A DNA stretch of 64,000 bases, taken from the NCBI GenBank assembly GCA_028692395.1, contig JAQUXP010000019.1, positions 1-64,000 on the forward strand, given 5' to 3'. This DNA comes from Lachnospiraceae bacterium. Its GTDB lineage: Bacteria > Bacillota > Clostridia > Lachnospirales > Lachnospiraceae. The notes under the pieces were generated by a model, which did not search any database, had not been told where the DNA came from, and was given only the letters and a program-made list of their open reading frames with translations. Below are positions 1 through 11,100 of the stretch, in pieces. A program made the translations under genes and the position numbers. Each line of letters opens with the position of its first letter. Positions within the stretch are counted from its first letter, which is position 1.

Positions 1-270
1 TATCCACCACCGGAGCCATTAGCTTCCTAGTTATTTTCTAAAATCTAAACTTCTAAAAAGTTGCCATTTCTGACAGCTTAGATAAGTGCGCCACTTTTTG
101 GCTGTCCTCTACTTTCTTTCACACTATTCCTCCATGTAATGAGGCTGTCTTTTGCGCAAAAAGATAAAATTACTTTAACAAATAAAGTGTAACCTAAAAC
201 AGTGAAAAAAGAAATTGACAAAATAGATAAAGTAGCACATAAAATATTGTTTAATATTACAAACAGTATA
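1..270. other. AT-rich stretch without a supported gene
   Basis: I see no convincing coding region here. The longest candidate with a good ribosome binding site is a minus-strand GTG frame of about 29 codons near position 130, too short and without recognisable features. The stretch probably holds the far end of an intergenic region downstream of the sensor kinase. Confidence 0.5.
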
Positions 271-300
271 AAAGCCAGCCCATAGCTGGCTGGCTTTCAC
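271..300 (-). terminator. Intrinsic terminator of the sensor kinase gene
   Basis: A 10 bp perfect stem (271-280 with 288-297, 7 nt loop) lies directly after the kinase stop codon. Read on the minus strand it runs into TTTTAT. Position and shape fit a Rho-independent terminator. Confidence 0.8.
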
Positions 301-2304
301 CTACAGCTGCTGTAACAGCGGAATACGAATCGTAAAGGTAGCTCCCTGGGAAGGCACGGAATGCAAATCGATGGTTCCCTTGTGTTCGGTTACGATGGTT
401 TTGACAATATAGAGTCCCAGTCCTTTTCCGTCGGGTCGATTGGTGTAGAAGCGATTGAAAATATGGGAAGCCGCCTCGGGAGCAATACCGCAGCCGGTGT
501 CGGATACTGTAATCAGTGCGTGATCCAGTTCTTTGCGCAGGCTGAGGGTGATGGTGCCGTCCCCAGGGGTGGCAGCCACTGCGTTGTAAATTAGATTTTC
601 CAGCATACGCAGTAATTTTTCACGATTTCCCAGGATCATACAGGAACCTTTGGTGAGCCTGCTGGAAAACAGAAAATCAATGCCGCCAAGCTCCACATCG
701 GGTTGATTGGAGCGGTGGAATTGCTCTAGAAGCAGATAAAGATCTAAAGGCTCCATAGAAAATTCCAGATTATTTTCCACTGTAAAATCTTGCATCGTCT
801 TAATACGTCCTGCCACTTCACTGCATTTGTCTTCGATGACCGTAAGCAGTGAGGCCGTATCCGGATCTAACAGAATCTGATTTTCCTGAATCAATCGGGC
901 ATAGGTCAGGATAGAGGCCATAGGCGATTTCAGATCATGCAGGAATTCGGAGAGAAAGCTTTGACGCTCGTTGATCAGTCCGGCGATATCCTGTGTTTTT
1001 CGCTCTACCTCCTCCTGGAGATGAAAGGTGAGAGATTCATTTTCGGCAATCATGGAGCGATTTTCCAAAAACATAAACATACTAAAACAAAGGACCAGAG
1101 CAAACACTCCATATTCATCCATCCAGCCGGTATATGCCGGTTCATATCGGTTGATTAGGAGGGTGCCAGCGAAGAGACTGGTGCCATAGATAGTGACACC
1201 GCCCAGAAGCCATTTGGCCTTATAATTCTGTCTCAGGGAGGAATAGAACGTAAGACAGATCAAAAGCAGAGCCATCAGAAGCTTGTACAGGGATATGATC
1301 TTGCCATATACGAAGGTATAGGCAGGAAATAATGGAAGCACAACCAGCGGCACGAAGATGGCAACCAGGAGCATGGCACCTGCACAGCGGCAGAGTAACG
1401 CCCCTTTTCCGTGGAAAAGGGGGATGCCCATATAGATGAGAACGATGGCAAGAATACAGAAAATCCCCAGCATGGAAGCAGCATCCTCCATCGCATAGAG
1501 CAGCCGTCCGGATCCAAGTCCCAGAAGATGAATAAAAGGATACACAATCCGCACACAAAAACTAAGTACAAGGATACCCAGACAGAGCGAAAGACGGCGA
1601 TGACTGGAATTTTTTTGTGCCCAGAAGGGGAGGGTAAAAAGTGCGATGGCCAGGGAAAAGAAACACAGAAAGCCATAAAAAATCATCCGGACTGCATTCA
1701 TGGTATGCAGGCAAGCAGCAGTGCCAAGGACAGGTGGAAATGTCATGCCACTGTAGTAATGGGTATAATTCGCTGTTTGCACCACCAGCTCGGTATTTTC
1801 TGTCAGTGTAAAGGAACAGACCAGATCCTTAATCTGTGGTTTATAGGGGGAAACACTTCCGGTCTGTCCAACCAGCGCACCATTTACATAGACCTTGCTG
1901 GAGGAATAGATCTCCGGCAGAAGCAGGCTGCAGGTGGCAGGTGCACCATTATAATGAAGTAAAAGACGATAGGTTGCCGCACCATAGGAATCCCTGTTCT
2001 TATGAAATGCAGACAGATTCAGAAACTGTCCGATATAGGCAGTGACGGACCCGGTGTCTCCTGTGGCGGCAATCTGCGCCGGGGTCAGAAGCTGATCTGG
2101 ATATAGTGTCCATCCGTCGACCAGATAAGAGGGAGCATCCGAAGACAGGCGGTCTTCTTCTAAAAGCGCAATTCCTTCTTGCGAAATGGCAACCGGTGAA
2201 TTATACTTATTATCAAGTAGATAAAGTGCAAAAAAGAAGGTGCCTGACAAAAGTAGAAGCACCAAAAAAAGGATTAGATTTTGCAGCCATTTTTTGGAAT
2301 TCAT
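301..2304 (-). CDS. 7TM-type sensor histidine kinase
   Basis: This is a membrane sensor kinase of 667 residues. An N-terminal membrane segment (about 10-30) is followed by an extracytoplasmic domain (about 35-200), a block of about seven hydrophobic segments (about 205-420) and a short linker. The HisKA domain has the H-box FLHDLKSP with phospho-acceptor His456. The HATPase domain shows an N-box (NLIYNAV), G1 (DTGCGIAP) and G2 (GKGLGLYIV). The layout resembles 7TMR-DISM receptors fused to a kinase. Start is set by GAGG eight bases upstream. The likely partner is the OmpR-type regulator at 4127-4801, separated from it by a plus-strand surface-protein gene whose start lies only 28 bp from this one. 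The ligand cannot be read from sequence. Confidence 0.9.
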   Translation of the reverse strand: MNSKKWLQNLILFLVLLLLSGTFFFALYLLDNKYNSPVAISQEGIALLEEDRLSSDAPSYLVDGWTLYPDQLLTPAQIAATGDTGSVTAYIGQFLNLSAFHKNRDSYGAATYRLLLHYNGAPATCSLLLPEIYSSSKVYVNGALVGQTGSVSPYKPQIKDLVCSFTLTENTELVVQTANYTHYYSGMTFPPVLGTAACLHTMNAVRMIFYGFLCFFSLAIALFTLPFWAQKNSSHRRLSLCLGILVLSFCVRIVYPFIHLLGLGSGRLLYAMEDAASMLGIFCILAIVLIYMGIPLFHGKGALLCRCAGAMLLVAIFVPLVVLPLFPAYTFVYGKIISLYKLLMALLLICLTFYSSLRQNYKAKWLLGGVTIYGTSLFAGTLLINRYEPAYTGWMDEYGVFALVLCFSMFMFLENRSMIAENESLTFHLQEEVERKTQDIAGLINERQSFLSEFLHDLKSPMASILTYARLIQENQILLDPDTASLLTVIEDKCSEVAGRIKTMQDFTVENNLEFSMEPLDLYLLLEQFHRSNQPDVELGGIDFLFSSRLTKGSCMILGNREKLLRMLENLIYNAVAATPGDGTITLSLRKELDHALITVSDTGCGIAPEAASHIFNRFYTNRPDGKGLGLYIVKTIVTEHKGTIDLHSVPSQGATFTIRIPLLQQL

Positions 2305-2332
2305 AAAAATACCTCATAGTGAAGGGATATTC

Positions 2333-4108
2333 ATGAGACATACATACTCACAAATTATCGTTATAGTGTTTTTACTCCTCTGCTTTCCGGTGAAGCTTGT
2401 CCGGGCGGAGGAGTTGCCCCAGGAGGAAGTACCCCAGGAAGCTGTATTGCAGGAAGAAATGCCCCAGAAAGTTGTATTGCAGGAAGAAGCACCCCAGGAG
2501 GATATATTGTGGGAAAATGCTTCTACCTGGGAGGAACTGCAGGTCTGGCTGCTGGCACATGAAAGTGCCGGTGGCAATCTAAAGCTTACCCAGGACATTG
2601 TTATGACCGGGGAGTTTTCCTACAGCCGTTTCTTTTCAGGTATGGGTGAGCCAGGTGAGGTGTGCATTGATACAGGGGCATATCATCTGGTTGCAGAGGG
2701 AAACATCCAATTTGCAGGAGGCCCCAAATTCACCATAACAGGGGATGGGGAAGTCCTCCGGGTAGCAAAGTCAGGGCGGCTGAAGATGACAGCAATTACC
2801 ATAGAGAATAGAACAGGGGACTGTGCCATCTATCAGGAGGAAGGCGGAACCCTTTGCGTGGGCGGCGGAGCTGTGGTTCACGGCGAGATCCATTACGCAG
2901 AGCTTCCGGTTGCAACAGACTTCCCCTATGTAGAGATTATGGTGCCGGCGGCAGAGAACCTTGCCAATTACCTGCCATCCACTGTTTATGTTTATTATAA
3001 CTACCAGGGGGAGGATAATTCAAGGGAAATGTCTGCAGAATGGGATATGGAAGCATGTACATCCCAGATTGCAGACCGGGAGCGCTTTAGAATCAGCGGG
3101 AAGATCCCGGGCGTGTCACAGCTGGTGCCTCTCACAGCGGAAGTTGTATTCTTTGACCGGGACATCACCTTTTCGGAAGTGATGTTTTATGAATACAGGA
3201 CCACTACACTGGTGTCCTTTGATTATTACTGTCGAGGCAAGCTGAAACCTCAGCTATATTATTCCTATGACCAGGAAACCTATACGCCCATATCCAGTTT
3301 TCCCTGCCTTATTGAAGAAGAAAAAGGACAGGCACGAATCGCACTGCGCAAGGGAAAGGATCTCTCGGAGTGCGCAGAAGATGAGATACCCTGGGAACCA
3401 GGTGATCCTGCGATTTCCTTCGTGTTTGGCTGGGAGACGGAGGCAGGAGAGCAGTATTCGGATGTTATCTGCTATGATGGAACTGGCGGTGTTACAGCGG
3501 GAGAACCCTATGACGGAAATCGGGGTGGTGGAACAGATCTGGATGACAGTCCGGAAGGTGGCGAACAGCCGCCTGCAACAATAACTAAGCCTACACCAAC
3601 GCCAACAACCGAGCCAACACCAACAACCAAGCCAACACCAACAACCAAGCCTGCACCAACAACCGAGCCTGCACCAACAACCAAGCCTGTGCCAACTACA
3701 GGTGCCAAGGAGAAGCCGAAAGCTAATCCCCTTGTGGTGGCAGGAACCTTTGGGTTTCTTCCTGAGGTGATCACCAGCAGCATAGATCATACAGGCAGCA
3801 CGGATCCGACAGGTAACACAGGAAACACAGCCAATGCAGACAATGCAGCCAATACAGACAAGACAGGAGAAATCACAAAGAGTCCCGAACCGACAGAAAG
3901 CACTTCTCCAGCTGCGTCTGATAGAACCGGCGTGTCCCAAACTGCAACTGCCTCGGAAAACACAGTGGTATCTGATGGTGAAGCTGTTAAGCAGGGAGAT
4001 TCCAGACAAGAAGGTTCAAGGCTGTGGCTGATGATTCTCATTACCGGCATCGTAATGCTGGCTGCTTTTGGACTCTCCGGCGTGATTTTAAAACAATATA
4101 AAAGATAG
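2333..4108 (+). CDS. Secreted surface protein with Thr/Pro-rich stalk
   Basis: The start at 2333 (after GAAGGGA) gives a classical signal peptide (hydrophobic stretch about residues 5-20, then VRAEE); an upstream in-frame ATG at 2240 would lie inside the divergent kinase gene. Of 591 residues, the region just after the signal peptide is a Gln/Glu-rich repeat (2404-2505), then a domain of about 350 residues of unknown family. A stalk of TPTPTT, KPTPTT and EPAPTT units (3585-3700) is followed by a Ser/Thr/Asn-rich region and a C-terminal membrane segment (LWLMILITGIVML) with the basic end KQYKR. KQGDS before the hydrophobic segment might be a degenerate sortase-like signal. It sits between kinase and regulator genes of a two-component system, so regulation by that system is plausible but inferred. 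Confidence 0.8.
   Translation: MRHTYSQIIVIVFLLLCFPVKLVRAEELPQEEVPQEAVLQEEMPQKVVLQEEAPQEDILWENASTWEELQVWLLAHESAGGNLKLTQDIVMTGEFSYSRFFSGMGEPGEVCIDTGAYHLVAEGNIQFAGGPKFTITGDGEVLRVAKSGRLKMTAITIENRTGDCAIYQEEGGTLCVGGGAVVHGEIHYAELPVATDFPYVEIMVPAAENLANYLPSTVYVYYNYQGEDNSREMSAEWDMEACTSQIADRERFRISGKIPGVSQLVPLTAEVVFFDRDITFSEVMFYEYRTTTLVSFDYYCRGKLKPQLYYSYDQETYTPISSFPCLIEEEKGQARIALRKGKDLSECAEDEIPWEPGDPAISFVFGWETEAGEQYSDVICYDGTGGVTAGEPYDGNRGGGTDLDDSPEGGEQPPATITKPTPTPTTEPTPTTKPTPTTKPAPTTEPAPTTKPVPTTGAKEKPKANPLVVAGTFGFLPEVITSSIDHTGSTDPTGNTGNTANADNAANTDKTGEITKSPEPTESTSPAASDRTGVSQTATASENTVVSDGEAVKQGDSRQEGSRLWLMILITGIVMLAAFGLSGVILKQYKR
2404..2505 (+). repeat. Tandem Gln/Glu-rich codon repeat
   Basis: Several degenerate units of about 24 bp (CCCCAGGAGGAAGT, CCCCAGGAAGCTG, TTGCAGGAAGAAATG and similar) encode PQEEV, PQEAV, LQEEM and PQKVV steps directly after the signal peptide of the surface protein. 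Such repeats can change copy number by slippage. Confidence 0.75.
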
Positions 4109-4117
4109 AATAAAGAT

Positions 4118-4151
4118 AGGATACCTTCAGGCTTTGAAGAGGTATCCTTTT
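4118..4151. terminator. Hairpin between convergent surface-protein and regulator genes
   Basis: A 9 bp perfect stem (AGGATACCT at 4118-4126 with 4140-4148) is followed by TTTTC. It lies 10 bp after the surface-protein stop codon and overlaps the last codons of the convergent response regulator gene. It can serve as terminator for the plus strand. Confidence 0.7.
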
Positions 4152-4801
4152 CTTCGGATTGTCTGAATGTATTCCCGATCCGGACACAGATCCAAAAGCT
4201 TTTGCCGGACGGAGGCGATGCGGGCCTGAAGATTATGCAGACTTTTGCCCAGTGGTTCCTGCCAGATGCCGTCATAAAGCTGCTCATAGGAAAAGAGCTG
4301 GTTTGGATGCTGTACAAAAAAGGCAAGAATATCAAATTCAATGGTGGTAAGCTCTGCCCTCTGTGCCCCGTAGGTTACCGTGCGATTGGTCAGGTCAACC
4401 GAAAGTCCGTCAAAGCTCAGTACTGTGGTAACAGGAGCGTCAAATCGACGCTGTATACGCAGGCGGATACGAGCCTCCAACTCCTTTGGGGAAAATGGTT
4501 TGCATACGTAGTCATCAGCACCCAGGCGGAAGCCTCTCAGCTTTGCCTCATCCTCGGTAAAAGAGGAGAGAAAAATCAGCGGCAGGGTAGTAAAGGAACG
4601 GAGCTGTTCACAGAGAGCAAACCCATCCGTATCCGGCAACTGGATATCCAGAACAATACAATCCAGCTTGATGGTCTTTGCCATCTGCAGCGCAGATTTC
4701 CCGTCCGCTGCACAGAATACTTCAAAGTCCCTTTTTTCAAAAAAATTCTTCATGGCGCTCAGCAATACGGTATCATCGTCAATTAACAGGATCCTGTACA
4801 T
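4127..4801 (-). CDS. OmpR/PhoB-family response regulator
   Basis: This 224-residue regulator has an N-terminal receiver domain with the acidic pair at Asp8/Asp9, phospho-acceptor Asp52 (VLDIQLP), a conserved Ser in FLSSF and Lys in CKPFSPKEL. The C-terminal winged-helix domain (about 128-224) ends in IRRKGYLFKA, typical of OmpR/PhoB proteins. It is the only response regulator near the kinase at 301-2304 and probably its partner. The two are not adjacent: the surface-protein gene lies between them on the other strand. Repeated TAAGTG-containing motifs lie directly upstream (4812-4990) and could be its own binding sites, which is inference. Confidence 0.92.
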   Translation of the reverse strand: MYRILLIDDDTVLLSAMKNFFEKRDFEVFCAADGKSALQMAKTIKLDCIVLDIQLPDTDGFALCEQLRSFTTLPLIFLSSFTEDEAKLRGFRLGADDYVCKPFSPKELEARIRLRIQRRFDAPVTTVLSFDGLSVDLTNRTVTYGAQRAELTTIEFDILAFFVQHPNQLFSYEQLYDGIWQEPLGKSLHNLQARIASVRQKLLDLCPDREYIQTIRRKGYLFKA

Positions 4802-4811
4802 ATAGTTTCCC

Positions 4812-4990
4812 CCTTCAGATGTGCATTTTCATTAAGTATATCCTGATCACTAAGCTCGAAAAGACCTACTGTGTACGCTTTCACACTAAACTCGAAAATA
4901 CCTCGTTAAGTGTTCAATGTGTCGCTAAGTGTTCAGATGTGCATTCTCACTAAGTTCAATCTGCGCTGCGCTTGATTTCACTAAGTGATC
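4812..4990. repeat. Cluster of short direct repeats upstream of regulator and giant adhesin genes
   Basis: A 24 bp unit beginning TTCAGATGTGCATT occurs at 4814-4837 and 4932-4955 with two differences. A 20 bp unit (CACTAAGCTCGAAAAGACCT) at 4848-4867 recurs at 4883-4902 with two differences. Further TAAGTG motifs follow near 4908, 4926, 4951 and 4982. The repeats fill the space between the divergent response regulator and giant adhesin genes. Iterated motifs here look like transcription-factor sites, but no factor can be named from sequence. Confidence 0.6.
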
Positions 4991-5084
4991 ATAGTATACC
5001 ATAGTTCCCTTTGGCTTCCTATGTCCGATTTTCCTTGTTTCGTCCTTTTTCCGGTAATTTCAACAAAAACTCTTCCCAAAAAGG

Positions 5085-5090
5085 TATAAT
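5085..5090 (+). promoter_or_regulatory. Possible -10 box for the giant adhesin gene
   Basis: A perfect TATAAT lies 89 bp before the adhesin start codon. No good TTGACA-like box is found 16-18 bp upstream, so the promoter may need an activator. The stretch 4991-5179 otherwise holds only the leader and the ribosome binding site at 5166-5173. Confidence 0.4.
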
Positions 5091-5179
5091 GTGGGTAATT
5101 ATTCAGTAATGTAGGTGACCTTTCTGCTGAAAATGAGGTAGGAACAGAGCAGAGAGGAATGGATAAAGGAGGAAGGAAT

Positions 5180-8100
5180 ATGTATAGCAGAAAGTATAAA
5201 CGAATGAAGCAGGGTCTTGCACTTATACTGGCAGTGCTGTTGACCTGTCCGGGAAATGTAATGGCATTTACCGAGGTACAGGCAGCGGAAGTATCAGAGC
5301 AGATAACCCAGGTGGGGGAAGAGACAACTCCAACTCCGGAAGAGACGCCAGGAGAGCCCTCGGGAGAAGTCCCGGTGGAACCAGCGGAAGAAACGCCAGA
5401 GGAAGCTCCGGCAGATCCGGTGGAAACTGCGCGTGGGCAGATCGCAGCTCTGCCGCTGGATATGACTATGGAACAATGGCAGGCGATGACAGAGGAAGAG
5501 CAGGCCGCTCTTTACGAAAAACTGCAGGCTGCCAGCGATGCTTATGACGCCTTGGATGAAGCCGGGAAGGCCGCTTTAGGGGACGAGTATGCCAGACTGG
5601 GCGCAGTGTTTGAGATCGTGAACAGCGATGTGAAGACTATGAGTGCTGGACATACCTGTGCGACAGGAGCAGGAGCGGATCACGAGTTTACAATCGCACT
5701 TACTCAAGCTCAAATTAACACGAACAAAAAACTGACGACAGGTTCTTATTATCTGAAAGAAGACTTGACATTGACGGAACCTCTGTCGATCGAAAGTGGG
5801 GAAGTCGTTCATCTCTGTCTGAATGGTAAGACGATTACTGGTGCAAATTATAAGAGCGTATTTTACATTGACTACGGTGAGCCCGATGGACAGCTGTATC
5901 TATATGACTGTCAGAACAGTGGAGAACTGACTCATGAAAAAGGAGCAGAAGCTAACGGCGTTAATAACTACGGAACCTTTATCATGGAGGGAGGTAAAAT
6001 CGCATCGAATGATGGCGGAGGTGTTTACAACTCCGGAAACTTTACCATGAAGGCTGGTGAAATCAGCGGAAATTCTATGCCAAATAATGATGGCGGAGGT
6101 GTTTACAACTCCGGAAACTTTACCATGGAGAATGGAAGCATTACCGGTAATAGTGTTACGGGAGGTGGATATGGTGCCGGTGTTTATAACAATGGGACCT
6201 TTACGATGCAAGGCGGTGAAATCAGTGGAAATAATGGCCAAAGTCAAGGCGGAGGTATTTACAATGATTCTGATAAAACATGCAGTATCACAGGCGGAAG
6301 TATCCACAATAATACTGTAAGTAATAACAAGGACGCGGGCGATGGCGGAGGTATTTACAATCTGGGGACTGTTACGATGCAAGACGGTGAAATCCGTGAA
6401 AATAATGCCCTAAGTTCTGGTGGTGGTATTTACAATAGCGGAGGTGGTACATGCAGTATCACAGGCGGAAGTATCCAAAGTAATACCGCAAGTCAGGGTG
6501 GTGGTATCAACAACAGGAATTTACTTACTTTGAACGGTGCCACCATTACGGGAAATACGGCTACATCGTATGGCGGTGGTGTTTACAATGACAAAACCAT
6601 TAATATGGGCGGCAAAAACAATGTGACTGGAAACACAGTAGGTGATTCTGCAAGTAATATCTCTATGGAGAGTGCTACGAGTATGATTACCATCACGGGA
6701 GCGTTAGACGCTGCAAGTACGGTGGGTGTTAGAGAGTACGAAGCTCCAAAAACTGATAAACCGGTAAAATTTGCCGATGGGGCATGGGCTTATCAAATCA
6801 CTGAGAACGATGCGGCAACATTTACTTCCGACAGAGGAAGTGAAGTTAAGCGTGAGGGCAATACGTTACAGATGACAGTGAAAGGACCTGTTGTCAAAGA
6901 AGATCCTGTCGCAGCAGACTTTGACTATACAGCACCTGCGGACTTGATTTTTGATAATTGGACTACTCGGAAGGCAACCGTAACGGCGAAGAGCACGGTA
7001 ACTGGTATGGGGACTATTACGGTTCATCATTATGATGAGAATAATAAAGTAGTTACTTCCCCTAAGGACATAGGTACATACACGGTGAAGATTGATGTGG
7101 CAGAGGGTACTTCCTACAATGCTATTACAGGGCTTGAAGTGGGCAGCTTCACCATCGTATATCTGCCGACGGATGAGGTGGCAACTCTTGACGGCACACA
7201 GGGAGAGGATGGCTGGTACACATCGAATCCTGTCAACATAAAAGCTCCTGATGGCTGGAACATTAGCTCTATTGTTGATGCCTGGGGACCAGTTTATACT
7301 TGGACGAAAGAGGGTAAGAAGTCTGTCACCTATCATCTAAGGGATGATAAGCGCCATATTACAGACGAGAAGACTATCAATGTCAACATCGATAGTGTGG
7401 CACCATCCATTACAAAGGTTGAGGCAGTACCGGCAGCGATTACAGTTACGGCAAGTGATGCGACTTCCGGCATAGCGAAGTACGAATTGACTGTGAATGG
7501 AACGAACACGACTCAAGCTGTGACAGCGGGCATCTGTACCTTTGACGTGAAAAATCTTCCTACGGGAGCAGACTATCCATACACGGTAAAGGTTACCGAT
7601 CAGGCAGGCAATACTTCGACAAAGACAGGTACCTTAACCAAAACTTTAAAAACACTAACGAAGGATGACTTCATCTGTACTCTTCCAGAAGACTTGATAT
7701 ATACAGCTACTGAAAAGAATATAACTGTAGCACTGACGTCTGGAGTTTCCGGAGTAGGAAATGCTCGTTTTAATTTTGAAAAAGATGGAAAGGGAGAAAA
7801 CCCGATTGAACCAGGTACCTACAAGGTGCTGGTAACTGCGGCAGAAGGAACAAAATACGCTGCGATCAGTAATTTAGAGGTGGCTGAATTTACCATTACC
7901 TACCAGACCACAGATAAAACAGCTACTCTCGAAGCAACCAATAAGGGCAATGCTGGCTGGTACAAGGGGAATGCTACTCTAAAGGCACCATCTGACTGGA
8001 AAATCAGTCTGGATAATAAAACCTGGGACAATACAGCTGTGTGGAGTACGGAGGGAGACGACCAAACTGTAACCTATTATTTAAAGGATGCCAAAGGGCA

Positions 8101-11100
8101 TATTACTGCTGGCAAAACTGTTGCGCTTAAACTGGATAAGACAGCACCTGTTATTTCCAAGACAACGGTAAAGACAACAAAGACTACTGCTGACATTACG
8201 ATTGCTGCTTCAGATGTGGCTGAGAACATTACAACCTCTGGCATTGCAGGGTATTCTCTGACGTTAGGTACTCAGTCAGCGACCCAGGATACCACTGATG
8301 CAAGCTATACGTTTCAGGTGACAGGTCTTACTGCCGCCACCGAATATACCTGTCAGGTAAAGGTTTGGGATGCAGCGGGTAATACGGAAACAAAAGATGT
8401 TACGTTCACCACGGATAAAATTGCCATTACTTCGGTGAGTCCTGTACTTACGGCTCCGGTCAAAAACAAGGTTCCGGACACTACTGCAACACCGGAGCAA
8501 GGCGCACATTACACCGCCAGTGGGGTAAGCTGGAGTACCAATCCAGCGAAGTTCCAGGCTGGTACGGCATATACTGCTACTGTGACCCTTACTCCTGAGA
8601 AGGGCTATGAATTCGCAGCTGTTATCAGTGCAGCGATTGCTGGAAGTACGGTCACCGAAACACGGAATCAGGATGGCACGCTGACTTTGAAGGCAGCTTA
8701 TCCGGCTACTGCGGGACGGGAATTGAGCAGTATTAAGGTGAAAACAGCCCCAACGAAAACAAACTATACCTATGGCGATAGTTTTGCTCCGGATGGCTTA
8801 GTATTGACTCATGTCTATGATGATGATACGACGGAGGATGTGGCGTACAGCCAGGAGAATCAGGGTGACTTCACATTTGCTCCAACCACTCTTACGGCGA
8901 CTGATAAGAAGATTACAGTTACCCACAGTGGTAAGACTACAGACATCGCTATTACAGTAGCAAAGAAAGTTGTTACGGAACCGACAATTGATGCAGCAGA
9001 TTATAATGGTAAGCTTCAGAAAGCAACTGTTGCCCCAAGTACTCTTTACACGGTTCAGAAGAATGAGGGCGGTACCGATGCAGGCAGCTATGATGTGGTG
9101 CTTGCTTTGACGGACAGCACGAATTATACATGGAGTGGAAGCAATGCTGCAACAAAGACTCTTACATTTAAGATCAATCCAGTGGACCAGGCGAACCTTA
9201 CGATTACGAATCAGCCCACAGCGGTTACTTATGGGCAGGAAGCATTTACCCTTGGGACAACCGGCGGCAGCGGAAACGGTGCGGTAAGCTGGAGCACAAC
9301 TGGTGCTGCAACCGTAGATAACACAGGTAAGGTAACCATCACCGGTGCAGGAGAGGCAACGATTACAGCAACAAAAGCAGCGGACAAGAACCATACAGAA
9401 GCAGTAAGTGACACCTGGACATTTACCGTGGCAAAGAAGAAGCTTACGGTAAAGGCAAAGGATTATACCGTTACCTATGGTGACAAACCCGCAGGAGATG
9501 GGGTTACCTATGATGGCTTTGCAACAGGCGATGATGAGAAGAAGCTGGGAGGAACTCTGGACTATGAGTACACCTATCAGCAGTATGGTGACGTGGGAGA
9601 TACTTATACGATTACACCAAAGGGTCTGACCAGTGACAATTATGATATTTCCTACAAAACAGGCACCTTGCAGGTGGAGCAGTTAGAAGCAGCCTTTACC
9701 TGGAAGAACACAGCAGCCCGTGCCTATGACGGTGCGGCAAGTCAGGTGAGCGCAGAAGTAAGTAACCTGCAGAATAACGATGAGGTAGCAGTGACCGTAA
9801 CTGGAGGAACTGAGATCAATGCAGGAACCTATATGGCAACCATCATAGGCTTGACCGGTACGAAGGCGGGCAACTACAAGCTGCCAGAGACGAATCCTAC
9901 GCAGTCCTATACCATTGTACAGTCTGCTTCGGAGATTACAGAGATTAAGGCCAATGAAGAAAGCTATGTATATGGTGATACCATCACAGTTACGGCTAAC
10001 ATCAAGGTTAAGGCTGCCGAAGAAGAGAAACCGGGATTCTTTGCAATGCTGGCAGACCTGCTGGCTCCGGCGAAGGATCAGGTGGCACTGTATCTGGGAG
10101 AGAAGCAGATCAGCAAAGCAGTGACCGTAGGAAAAGAGGGAAGCTGCAGCCTGACCTACGAGACAAAAGAGAAAAAGCTGCCGGTGGGAAAAAGCATCTT
10201 AACCCTGAAATATGTGGGAAATGATAACATGGCAGCTGCCAGTACCACAGTAGAAGTAACGGTAACAGCCAAGGCAGTGACCGCCAAGACCACCAACACC
10301 ACCGCCATTACCAAGGTGTATGACGGAACGGATACGGCGGCGGTAACGCTGGCAGTGGACACAGAAGATCTGGTTCAGGCTGCGGATCAGGTAACGGTAA
10401 CGGCACCGGCTTCCTATGATGACAAAAATGTAGGAACCGGAAAAGCAATTACCCTTGATGCAGACAAGAAGAAGGTCAGCGGCACAGACGCAAGCTATTA
10501 TGAAGTAAGTATTCCTACAGGAATCACTGGTACGATTACAGCGAAACCCCTCACTGCAACTGTGACAGCAGCTGGAAAAACCTACGATGGTACTACAGCA
10601 GCAACAATAACAGCAGCAGTAGATACCGGAGTGACAGGTGAGAGCCTAAGCATATCTGGTTTGACAGGCACCTTTGATACGAAAAACGCAGGCAATACGA
10701 AAAAAGTCACTGTGACCAGCACAGACGCAGTTGTAACTGGTGCTGAGAAGGATAACTATACCATTACCTATCCTGGTGACGCAAAGGCAGATATTGCAAG
10801 AAGAGCGGTTACGGTAAAAGCAGATAAGAAGAGCAAGGTCTATGGTGAAAAGGATCCGGAGCTTACCTATCAGGTAGAGAATCTGGTCAAGGATGAAACA
10901 CTGAAGGGAACACTGGTCCGTGAAACTGGAGAAGAGGTAAAAGCAGAAGGCTATGCCATCAACCAGGGAACCGTGACCGATGCCGGGAATGCCAATTATA
11001 CGATTACCTTCCAGAAGGGTACCTTCCTCATCGAAACAGCAGAACAGAAAACACTTACCATACAGGATAAACCAAAGAGCGTTACCTATGGAGATGCTGC

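Noticed and set aside
3254-4009. Long minus-strand frames opposite the Thr/Pro-rich stalk of the surface protein
   Set aside because: They read as Gly/Cys/Trp and Val/Gly repeats created by the complementary strand of the stalk repeats; no start signal.
4812-4990. CRISPR array
   Set aside because: The repeats are of two unrelated types, only two copies each, with irregular spacing and no cas genes.
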